Shown here piece by piece: positions 55,701 through 64,000 of a stretch of DNA of 64,000 nt. This DNA comes from Symmetrospora coprosmae. Lineage: Eukaryota > Basidiomycota > Cystobasidiomycetes > Symmetrosporaceae. Positions within the stretch are counted from its first letter, which is position 1. Every line of letters begins with the position of its first letter. The notes below the pieces were generated by a model. It made no database searches. It worked only from the letters and a program-made list of their open reading frames with translations, and was not told the DNA's origin. The DNA is taken from contig VUYT01000006.1 of the NCBI GenBank assembly GCA_008802785.1, forward strand, positions 186,001 through 250,000, given 5' to 3'. A program made the translations under genes and the position numbers.

Positions 55701-57291
55701 GACGAAGGAGGAGAGTACCACTGCTGATCTCCGCATCTCGTTTACCTCCCACGTACGTTAAAGCAAGCGACTTGACTTGCTGCACGAGTCTGGCGGGCAG
55801 CCTGATGCGGAGGAGCAGGTGATACGCAGTCTCCTTTATGTCTGCATATGTCGACGTGACACATGTGATCAGGTGAGCAGCGAACGTTGGGTTGGCGGCA
55901 ATGCTAATCGTGAAAGGCCAGGTTTGCGGCGCGGCTGCTTTGGCCTTGCCTTTCTTGGTTGCCGATGCGCTGATGCCAAAGTCCTGGTCAATCCCCTCGA
56001 CTAGAAGCACCTCCAGGTACCTGAGAGCGTTGATCTGACACCGATATGGCTTGTACGCCTGCAGGTCCTGAACAGCCCTGGTGGCCCAGACACTGAAGAA
56101 GCTTTCAACGGCCTGCACGTAGTGCACGGCCTCAGCTCTGAGCTTCTCGCTTCCGGCTCGACCGGAATGCAGAAGCTTCTCCTGCTTTGCCGCATCGCGC
56201 TGCGCCGCATACGCCGAGCCGCGGCAGCGCAGCACGAACTCCTTCCAGGCTCCAACCAGTCCCGTTCTGACGCTGGCAGAGTCATTGTCTCCGAGGTTGT
56301 ATTGCCAGAAGCGCTGATAGAGGCTGAAGTGATGTATCGGGATCCTCTGGCTGGGCGTCACGCCTGGCGGGAGGAGCGCGAGGAGACGGAGCCCCTCGAA
56401 GCGGACGCTTGGGAGAGCATGCAGAAGCGCTTCTCCAACGACAAGCTCGAGGGCGCCGATGTCGAGATTTGCGGGAGCCTGATTCGTAAGGCCGATGCGG
56501 AGGAGGCCGAAGTACGACAATAGATAGATTGGCGGTGCCTCGGGCCGCATGGCCATTCCAGCTAGCCGGCTCTGCATGGTGTCGAGCAGGCCTTCAACTT
56601 CGAGGGAAAGAGTCGGGAGCATCTCTTCGTAGATCGCAAGCCGCGTCTTCTCCGTCTCCTCCAGCAGCAATGGCAGTAGCGCCTGTGCAAGCTGTTTCTG
56701 TGGCATCGCGTTCCCGATCCTGCCGAGGAGCCTTGCCGCCTGTAGCCCGCCTGCTTGTTCGCGCAGCCCAGAGACGAGCTGGTTCCATAGGTCGGGGAAG
56801 AACCCATCCAACTCCTCGGGCCGTGTGTGCGAGTGAAGTCGAATGAGGATCTGAAGAGGGCGCTTGCTGCCAGCACTGAAATTTTGCTGGAGAAGCTGGA
56901 GCACGGCGCAGACGAATGTGGAACGGTCGCGACCTTGCTGCCGGGTTGGGACCTGGTCTAAGAGTGATTGACAGTGCGGCTGAGCCACCCTGTCATCCCA
57001 GTATTCGAAAACGGCTTTTGCTATGGCATCGAGCTGGTCTGGCGAAGGCGCTATATTACGATCTGTTTGTAGGGCCGCAGCGAGGTCCGCAAGGGATGAA
57101 GCCGAGGACGCGATCTTCTCTGACGATTCGCTTCCAAGCGAGAAAGCGTCCAGCATGTGCGTCCGGCGCAATGGCGTCTCTGCGGTGGATGTTTGAATGC
57201 GTTGCTCCAGAGCTCCGGGCCGAATCCCATCGTTCTCAGGACAGCTTCCCCCTCCCGACGCTTCAGCTCTAGAGCAGGCGTCCTCTGACAT
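52729..57291 (-). CDS. TRM732: tRNA 2'-O-methyltransferase partner Trm732/THADA (DUF2428)
   Basis: A very long HEAT-repeat protein read from the ATG at 57291 (MSEDACSRAEASGGGS) to the stop at 52729. The diagnostic DUF2428 motif is TKRRSAGLPYLLLGALSGS near 54800-54840, followed by NVRHAFERIFSTL and HAVNCLRVLFLDGKLAATVK, as in human THADA and yeast Trm732. The first exon has long alpha-helical repeats (LPLLLEETEKTRLAIYEEML, PAPP-type loops, TYADIKETAYHLLLRIRLPA). With the methyltransferase Trm7/Ftsj1 it makes 2'-O-methylcytidine 32 in tRNA anticodon loops. There are at least five introns, several near 53970-55500. The gene is convergent with NUP107, 113 bases between stops. An upstream in-frame start at 57441 is not an ATG-supported choice. 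Confidence 0.87.
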
Positions 57292-57926
57292 CGCATCACA
57301 GTGCGGTTGACGGTTGCGCCTCGGGCAAGGATGTGGCCCTGCGCACCCTGTCAAGAGATTAGGTCGTCCCGGACATGATCCGATGCAGGCACACGGGGGA
57401 ATCGCAACAATGCTCGCTGACACTACCGTACTGAGCGTCATTGCGAGTAGGCACAGCCGCGAGGCGCTCTCAACAGCGCTTTAACGATGTAGCTACCCTG
57501 GCAGGAGCCCCCCGCGAGTGACGCAGGCTCCAACAGACGGGACGAACTGACTGACGGCTGCAACTGGTCCAGTCCTTCGAGCACTGCCGTCCGCTGACAG
57601 CCCCTCCTCCGCGAAGCGATGCCCGCTCCTCGCACGCCCCTTCCTCTCTTGACCTAAACCTCCCATCTCATTCGCTTGCCCTGCGCCTTCTCCGCTCGGC
57701 ACTCAGTGTCCATTTCCTTGTGTGTGTCTCTCTGCCTCCCGCAGGGCGGTGTCTTGCTTCGTTCGGCATCTTAACCCGGCAGGGGATCCTCAGGACTCGA
57801 GGAGAGAGCCTCGTGGGACAGCTTCTCCTCTCTTTAACCCATCGCACATCGCCTCTAGCAGCAAGGGGCCCACATCTACACGCTCAACACAACTCCAAAG
57901 CGCAACAACCCATTCGCACACCCGCT
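57292..57926. other. Divergent intergenic region
   Basis: About 635 bases between TRM732 (-) and the glycine-rich protein gene (+). C/T-rich in its right half (CCTCCC, TTTCC runs), typical of fungal promoters and 5' leaders. No gene is supported. Confidence 0.5.
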
Positions 57927-59188
57927 ATGTACATCCCTTTCCTGTCGAGCCCGAGGTCGCAGAGTCGCCGATCGACAACATGGTCCGATGACGCTGCCGC
58001 CAACGGGCACAAGCTCAGCAAGAGGCAGCGTGGAGGTGCGCGGCTCGTCCCTCGTCGTGGAGGTGCTGCTTCTGTCCTGCTGTACCGCATGGCTGCCGTG
58101 TGCTGATGCTGCTTGCTCCGCTTTTGACACATGTGCTTCTTGCAGGTGGAGGCCGTGGTGGCGGAGGCGGCGGTGGTCGAGTCTCGTCTGGCGGCGGCGG
58201 CGGCGGAGGAGGAGGCGGTAGAGCTAATTCGGCTTCGTCGGCCTCGAAACCTCCTCCCTACTCGCCTGGTGCCCGTGAGTGCTCGCCTGTCCGCCTCCCT
58301 GACAGTGTCGTCAGGCCTGACCGACCGGACTAACATCGATTCTCTTCTCCAGCACCACCTCCGTATAGCGTAGGAGGAGGGCGCACCGTTCGAGGCAACA
58401 CCGGTCAAGCGGGAGGAGGTACACCTTACACCATTGGCGCAGGCAACGCTTTTGCCGGTCGAAGCGCTGGAGGCGGGACCCGCGGCCAGGTCTACGGGAA
58501 CCGGGGCTACGGAGGCTATGGCTTCTTGCCCTTCTTCCCCTTCATGTTCTGGCCGCTCTTCTTCACGCCTTACCCGTACTACTACGCGTCAAACCAGTTC
58601 GGTCCGGCCAACAACGACTCTCGGCCAGGAGGCGATCTGCAGGCATTCACCTTGCTTCCCGCTTCCGAGACTACCAATGGCGCAAGCCCCCCTTCGGGCA
58701 ATGCATTCGCGCTATACGGCGATGCCAACTCGGTCGCCGACCTCGTCCCGATCCTTGCGCAGAACTGCTCGACTTCGACCGCTTATGGCGCGAACTGTGA
58801 GTACCGGGCTTCCGCATGCACGCCCTTAGTAGCACGGACTGACAAAATAACTTGCCCCTGTGCAGACACTGCGGATCCGTTCAATGCCGTACAATACTAC
58901 AGAGGCGATTCCTTTGTGCTCCTCCTTGACGGCTACAACAACTCGCTCCCGTTCATCAACGCCGACCAGCCAGACGAGAGCTTCACCGTGCCCCAGGTCC
59001 CGCCTGCACCGCTGCCGAGTACGGTCAACCAGACGTATCTCGATTGCGTCAATGCCACCGTCGGGGCATATGTGGGCCTCATCGATTCCGACTTTGTCAG
59101 CGAGTCTGCCGCCTCGCACACTATGGCATCCAGCGGTGGCGCAGCGGGAGCCGCAGCCCTGCTTGCTGTGCTGTTTCACTTCTTCTAG
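57927..59188 (+). CDS. Glycine-rich, probably GPI-anchored surface protein
   Basis: Exons 57927-58035, 58146-58274, 58353-58796 and 58866-59188 are consistent in phase. The protein begins MYIPFLSSPRSQSRRSTTWS, has a KRQRGG basic site, a nearly pure glycine tract, PPPYSPG and PPPPYSVGGG, then an aromatic hydrophobic segment (FLPFFPFMFWPLFFTPYPYY). A globular part follows with FTLLPASETTNG, LAQNCSTSTAYGANY and YYRGDSFVLLLDGYNNSLPF, several N-glycosylation sites (NCS, NNS, NQT, NAT), and a C-terminal hydrophobic tail after a small-residue stretch (SSGGAAGAAALLAVLFHFF), as in GPI-anchor signals. It resembles fungal glycine-rich proteins of the DUF7732 kind from memory; the family is not certain and the function is unknown. 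No classical signal peptide is seen at this start, so the 5' end may be incomplete. Confidence 0.6.
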
Positions 59189-59474
59189 GAGACGTATAAT
59201 CGTTTACCTTGCTCAAGTTAACTTTCCCTTAGCAGTCCAGACGTAATACTGTAGCGAAGTCAGGCGTAATTTGCTGCCTCGCGATGTAGCATAGCTGACT
59301 GCGTCTTCTGGCGCCCATGCCAGTCAATTCTGCCTGACCCTGAACTCGTCAGCGAGACCTATGTCTGCATCATGTTCTGACCGCCACGCTAGCAATCAAA
59401 GCGCCCTCCAGCCCTTCTCCTTCGCCCCTCGCTCCGGTAGCGAATAGCACACCCCCCTGCCCTGTCACTTCTGT
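59189..59474. other. Convergent intergenic stretch
   Basis: Just under 300 bases between the glycine-rich gene and the 3' end of the phosphoesterase gene. No feature recognised; the last part may be 3' exon of the latter. Confidence 0.4.
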
Positions 59475-60480
59475 CAGGTTGAAAATCTGGGATCGCGGTC
59501 AGAGCCTGCCCGTCCAAGACAAACAGACCTGACTCGCCTTGCATGCTCCTGCCACTGATGATGGACCGACCTCGATGAGCCGGCAGCCGGTCTTCGTACA
59601 TGTACCTGCCTGGCGTCAGCGGAGACTGCTGTACCATCCACTGACGTTTCGAGCCTCTGCGTGCCCGACGAACGTGCCGGGATCAGCGAGCTTACATTGC
59701 AGACACATGGATTTTCGCCAGACTCACGTTCCAGTAGCAACGCTGCTGTGGTATCTGAGCGTGATGCGGAGCTTGTACCGCATACCCTGCAGTTCGAGCA
59801 CCACCGCCTTTCTCGCCAAAGCCTTCCTGAGCGCGGCCTCCTCTCCACTTCCTGCCTGGTTGGACTTCTTTTGCACAGCTGCGGGGTTACCGGGGCTGCC
59901 AACGACGTCGTCTGACCGATCCTCCACGCCCATGTCGCCATCATTCTCGTCATCGCTTCCACTGACGCTTTCAGCAGGTGTGGAAGAGTCGGCGTCCCTA
60001 CCCGCCTTGCGCGCCGCAAGCGACGCCTTGACGGCATATGTTCCAAAGTCGGAGATGAGCGTGGTTCCGGGCTGCTCCGATACGCCCTCAAAGCAGCTGT
60101 ACCCGATGGAATGCAGCGGCGTCTCGACTGCGAGGCGACGCTCCCCGGGAGACCAGTTGTCAAAGCCTCGAGGGATCGCCCAGCTCACGGTGCCGTCGGG
60201 GCTGCCGGGCGAGAGGCGGCATGCTAAGCGAAGATCCCAGTGCTGTTGTCATGTCAGGAGAGGGGGGAGGGCATTTCGGGCGCGGCGGGAGCATTAGTGG
60301 GGGTCTCCACCGCTGCATACAAGCGGGGCAGACCTGCGTAGGCGGTGGCTGCGTGCTCATGGATTACGAAGAAGTTGCGTTGCGTTGCGGGCTTGCCTAC
60401 GGAGTGCACGAACGGGATGGGAAAGCCCCATCTATAGGGTGAATTCGACGCGGAGGAGGTGGGCGGAGACGAGGAAGGCG
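59475..60480 (-). CDS. DNA ligase D 3'-phosphoesterase-domain protein
   Basis: The central exon reads HWDLRLACRLSPGSPDG, then VSWAIPRGFDNWSPGERRLA, VETPLHSIGYSCFEGV and GTTLISDFGTYAVKAS: the order and residues of the LigD PE domain (H-x-D-x-R, SWAIP.G, H-x3-Y, FEG). Upstream, NFFVIHEHAATAY supplies the first strand and its histidine. The two join seamlessly only if the intron 60243-60337 uses a GC donor (GCAGGT) with a CTGAC branch and an ACAG acceptor. PE enzymes trim 3' phosphate or ribonucleotide ends in DNA repair; fungi have stand-alone versions. An acidic insert (DENDGDMGVEDRSDD) precedes the last strand, LELQGMRYKLRITLRY. Neither terminus is resolved: no ATG is in frame before the first strand, and the exons after 59724 are ambiguous. 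Confidence 0.65.
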
Positions 60481-60932
60481 CGAAAGGTCAGCTCTGCCCG
60501 TTCAATATCGCAGACTGGTAACGAGAGGACGAGGACAAAGGCACGGATTGCAGAGCGGCTGGTCGGCGAGCGGGTCCATAATCCCTGGTCGACCATTTTC
60601 GAGTGCCTGGATTCCGCGCTCGTGGCGTCGCCGTTCAGACCTGTCCCTGCGATATCCTAAGCGATCAGCGATGAGATGACGTACGTTCCTTCAGGGTACG
60701 CACAACGCGACTAGAGCCGCCATCTCTGGTCCTCCGCATCGCATCTGTCGGAGTCGGTCGCATGGAGACAGGTGGGTCTGCAGGCAACGGCAACAAGGCC
60801 GGGTCCGGACTACATGCACGGACACACTACTCTGACAACAACAACCCTACTCTGCACCGCACTGCACTAAACTGCACTGCTATCCACGAACGACGACTGC
60901 CCTCGCTACCCATCGCACATCCTCCCCGCGCA
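60481..60932. other. Region between the phosphoesterase gene and the zinc finger gene
   Basis: About 450 bases. It probably contains the missing 5' exon of the phosphoesterase gene (an ATG near 60585 on the minus strand is one candidate) and the 3' flank of the zinc finger gene. An ACA/CAC-rich stretch near 60810-60890 has simple-sequence character. Confidence 0.4.
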
Positions 60933-62755
60933 TCACTCCAGCTTGATATCGGCCAGCGCGTCGCCGAACCCAAACTGAGAGAGAGTCCCTGCCAGCTTCC
61001 AGATGGCCGAGTCCAGGTCCTGCCTATCGAACGGCAAGCCGCGGCTTCCGTCCTCGCGCACGGGTCTCTGCGGCGCCTCTACGACGCCATACCTATCAAA
61101 CAGGCTGAGTCTGCCCGTGCCTTGCTGCTCGGCCTCGTCGTTCGCGCGCGTCTGCACGTCCCGGATGACATTGGCGCTCAGGAGCGCGTTCGTGATGAGG
61201 CGCTCGCTCGCGCGCTGCTGCGCCGTCTTGCTGCCCGCTGAGCACAGCACGTTCAGGTAGTACAGTGCGTCGATCGGCCGGTGCCGCGGGCGGAAGGGCA
61301 GGCTATTGCCGGAGAAGACGTAGCCGTGCGAGAACATGCCGCTATATGGCGGGATGGACGAAGCTGGGTTCGGTGGAACGCGGCTCTGCTCGGCGCTCGA
61401 AGCTGCCGGACGCTGGGCGGCTGCGGCGGCGTGGGCGCCAGCGGGCGGAGGGAGCAGAGGCGCAGCGGGCGTGGATAGGATCACCTTTGGCTTCTTGTTG
61501 TAGATGGCAGCTGGTGGGAGCATGTTGAGCTTTTCTCGACAGTCGGGCTCGTTGCGGTGGTTCTGCTGCAGGTGGTGCCGGACGCCTGTGGCGGGTAAAG
61601 GCGGAAAGGCAAGTGACATCGGCTCTAGGTCCCGCCAACGCATCAACATCATCAGAGACGTACCTCCGATATGCTTGTAGTGCCTCGTGCAGCCTAGCTG
61701 CTCCTTGTACGGGCAGTAATGTATCGAATCCTCCGGATCGTCACGACCCGGAGAGCCTTCGGCTTTCCGCTTGACTGGCGCGCGCCGCCGATTTACCGCG
61801 TCGATGTTGTGCTCATCCGCTGTTAGCGTGGTGACGGTGTGGTATTGCAGACCGTTGGCGTTCTGTTCACGAAGAGGCAGAGAGGCTGATCAATGGGAAT
61901 GGGCAGATCGATACGCACTCTGGCCGTACCCACCTTCCATGTCCGCTGACATGCGACGAGGGCGCATCTGAACATCTTGCCGTCCTCCCCCTGCACATTG
62001 GCGTACAAGGAAGCCCGGGGATCGTTCGGATGAACGGGCGGGGGGATGGACGGGACCTCTCCGTTGTGCTTCATTGCGTGTACCTCCTTGAGATGATCGA
62101 GCAGCTCCTTGGACGAGGCGAACGACACGCCCGAGCTGCGCAGCGACGGGTGCTTCATTGCGGGCCTCTGCCCCGCCGTGCCCGGGTTCGCTTGCAGCCG
62201 AGCATGCTCTGCGCGCCAGAAGACAAGGTCCCGCTCGTACTCGCCGCGCAGGCGCTCGCTCAGCTGGGGCGACGGCAGGCAGACGGGCGAGTTGCACCCA
62301 AAGGGCCGGATGTCCGGATCCTCGGGCACGGCAGCGCGCGCGTTTGTCGACCGGCTCTCGCTGCCGAGGTAGGGTGCTCGTGGGACTGCGGGCTGCTGCG
62401 TGGGCGGGCGCGCAGACGGTGGTGGCGCAGCATGAGGGTGGGCGTGCGCATAGCCGATGACGGGATGGGCCGCGGAGCCGATAACTACTGGGCGGGCTGG
62501 GGCGGCAGGCGTGGCAGTTGTCGAGGCAGCGGCAGCAGCATTGCCTGCGCCTCCTCCAGCCTGAGTCTGAGCCTGGGATGGGCCTGAAGCAGTCGCAGCA
62601 GGCTTTGGCGGCGAGTGCCCATCATCGACCAGAGCCAGAGCGTCAATGAGATTTGGCGTACGCAGGAGCTGGCGGGTCTCCTTGGCGGGCGAGTTGGGCG
62701 CAAAGTATCGCTCTGACAGCGTCGGGTCGACTGCTATATCGTCGTCGAGCGCCAT
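60933..62755 (-). CDS. SFP1-like C2H2 zinc finger transcription factor
   Basis: Exons 61934-62755, 61664-61862 and 60933-61585. The N-terminal exon is Ala/Pro-rich and includes FGCNSPVCLPSPQLSERL, a possible first finger, and ELLDHLKEVHAMKHNG. Across the first intron the protein reads FRCALVACQRTWKNANGLQY-H; across the second, YCPYKEQLGCTRHYKHIGG-VRHHLQQNH. The C-x4-C-x-R-x-W/Y-K-N-x-N-G-L-x-Y-H core is the form found in SFP1 and JAZF1-type factors, which in yeast link nutrient signals to ribosome-biogenesis genes. The C-terminal exon ends FDRQDLDSAIWKLAGTLSQF at 60933. I call the family with moderate confidence and the biological role only by analogy. It starts 121 bases from the divergent complex I gene. 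Confidence 0.65.
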
Positions 62756-62876
62756 GGCTGACTGGCCGGCCGGGCGGCGTCTGGTCCCCCGAGTTGGCAG
62801 GAGGGACAGAGGTAGAGGGCTCCCTTCCTCCCTTCTCGTCAGAACGAACATCACACATACATATATATCGCACACC

Positions 62877-63522
62877 ATGGCAAGCCGTGCACCATCAATC
62901 CTGCGGTCAGGCAGCACCCTCCTCCGCGCCGCTCCCCTGCGGAGTCGCTCCATCCCTGCAGGGTCGGCCGCGTTGCAGCAGCAGCAGCAGTCCCGGGCAG
63001 CTTCGGGCGGGATGCACTACAACGAGCCAACGGGCTACTTTCTAGGCGACAAGGTGGGTTCCTTGGTCCATATGCGCGCAATCTCACCCAATGCCCGCTC
63101 TCCCTGACCTCACGAGCGCAATGCCTCTCCTCCTCTCCCCCATCCCCTGCGGCCACCCTCTCTGTCCGCACCGCAACTGCACGCCGAAACGCCCTCGCCG
63201 GATCCGACAGCCCGGCCGCCAGAAGGAGAACTGGGAAGACCTCTACATGTACGGCATGTTTGGCGGGTTCGCCCTATTTGGCGTCCTCTACCTTTACAAG
63301 CCCGACAGCACAGTCCAGACGTGGGCCCTGGCCGAAGCGGTGAGTGCGGGCTAAGCTCGCTTGCTTGCGCGAAGAGAGCCCGCCTGGGATGGCTGGGTGG
63401 CTCGGTATGCACCGACTGACTGCCGTGCATCTCGCCGCGTTTCTACTCGACCCGAACCGCCCCGCCCACAGAAAAAGAAGCTCGACGCTGAAGGCGGGCT
63501 GCCAAAGTGGGAGAAGTCGTAG
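62877..63522 (+). CDS. Mitochondrial complex I subunit NDUFB11/ESSS
   Basis: Exons 62877-63053, 63211-63339 and 63472-63522. The first encodes an Arg/Ser/Ala-rich mitochondrial presequence and HYNEPTGYFLGDK, the second PGRQKENWEDLYMYGMFGGF, ALFGVLYLYKPDSTVQTWAL, the third KKKLDAEGGLPKWEKS. 'HYNEPTG.LFGEK', 'WED' and a single helix followed by 'YKPDxxxQTWA..EA' are the ESSS/NDUFB11 pattern. The protein is a one-pass accessory subunit of the membrane arm of NADH:ubiquinone oxidoreductase in the inner membrane. About 119 residues. The gene shares a very short (121-base) divergent promoter with the SFP1-like gene; an ACATATATAT tract ends six bases before the ATG. Confidence 0.85.
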
Positions 63523-63596
63523 GCAGAGGTCTGCCGGGGTTCGAGGACCGTTCCGCGAGCGTGTATGTGCAATACGAGCGAGAAGCAGCCCCTAAT

Positions 63597-64000
63597 CATC
63601 GATACTGCTTCGCGTACGCCATCCCCTTCCTGGGGTCTGCCGTGCGCAGCGCCCACAGCAGGAACGCAAGACGCCAACCCTGAGCATTGCATTGCGCGGC
63701 TGCTTGCGTGAGGTCACTCGTGTCACTATCAAGCTGAAATTGTCAGCAGGCTGGAACCGCATCGCATGGTACTCGGACATCAAGCAGATGCAGCCAACGG
63801 GTAGGCAAGACAGAAGTGCTTCTCCCCCTGCAAGAGAATGCAGCGACCGTCCCCCGACCACGTCGTGCCAATGACGGCAAAGTCCGCCTCTGCGCTTGGG
63901 AAGAGACAGACGATAAGGTCAGCGCCCATTCCCGCGCCTGAAGATGCTGAAAGGACCTGGTGTGGATCCGGAGAGCCACGCACTGGAAGGTACCGCGATG
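63597..64000 (-). CDS. 3' part of an unrecognised gene
   Basis: The gene enters from the right edge. An upstream exon reads GADLIVCLFPSAEADFAVIG and TTWSGDGRCILLQGEKHFCL, with a WD-repeat-like 'G-T-T-W-S-G-D-G-R' turn. The probable last exon reads WRLAFLLWALRTADPRKGMA followed by YAKQYR and a stop at 63597. The intron between them is not fixed; CTCAG before GGTTGG is the best acceptor. I do not recognise the family. Confidence 0.4.

Noticed and set aside
1-64000. Transposons, LTR or other virus-like elements, CRISPR arrays, rRNA genes
   Set aside because: No reverse transcriptase, integrase, transposase or capsid-like sequence, terminal repeats, spaced direct repeats or rRNA-like segments were recognised in any frame.

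Overview
This window looks like nuclear DNA of a basidiomycete fungus. It is GC-rich and densely packed. Nearly every gene is cut by short introns, mostly 55 to 100 bases, with GT...AG ends and a CTRAC-like branch site just before the acceptor. The proteins are typical of yeast-like or smut-like basidiomycetes (DUF7330 proteins, CFEM, ATG3, SNF4, SPX transporter, complex I ESSS subunit). I cannot fix the genus from sequence alone. No rRNA, tRNA, transposon, virus-like element or CRISPR array was recognised.

Layout. 1-5.1 kb: 5' end of UAP1 (-), a DUF7330 protein (+) and a CFEM membrane protein (-). 5.7-9.9 kb: an arsenic-resistance block made of a bZIP gene (-), a divergent CX5R rhodanese/arsenate reductase (+) and an ACR3 arsenite exporter (+), in the same order as ARR1-ARR2-ARR3 of Saccharomyces. 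A 46-base repeat lies in both promoter regions of this block. 10.2-20.5 kb: MTQ2 (eRF1 methyltransferase), GPI10, a small membrane coiled-coil protein, a second DUF7330 protein, ATG3 and SNF4. 21-34 kb: a PA-TM-RING ubiquitin ligase, ORC6, mercaptopyruvate sulfurtransferase, a LYAR-type zinc finger protein, TFIIB and a three-LIM protein. 34-38.4 kb: two tandem NmrA-like oxidoreductases and a gene-poor stretch with an 11-base tandem repeat. 38.4-49.4 kb: an SPX-domain phosphate transporter (-), then three tandem DHA1-type MFS transporters (+). 49.4-57.3 kb: NUP107 and TRM732/THADA, convergent. 57.9-64 kb: a glycine-rich surface protein, a LigD-type 3'-phosphoesterase protein, an SFP1-like zinc finger factor, the complex I subunit NDUFB11/ESSS, and the 3' end of an unrecognised gene.

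Most genes are unrelated housekeeping genes. The units that appear to work together are the arsenic block (sensor/activator, reductase, exporter), the NmrA pair and the MFS triplet. Splice sites were read by eye. For several genes the sum of the proposed exons is a whole number of codons and the joined protein restores a known family motif; where that failed, the entry says so. Individual boundaries may be off by a base.
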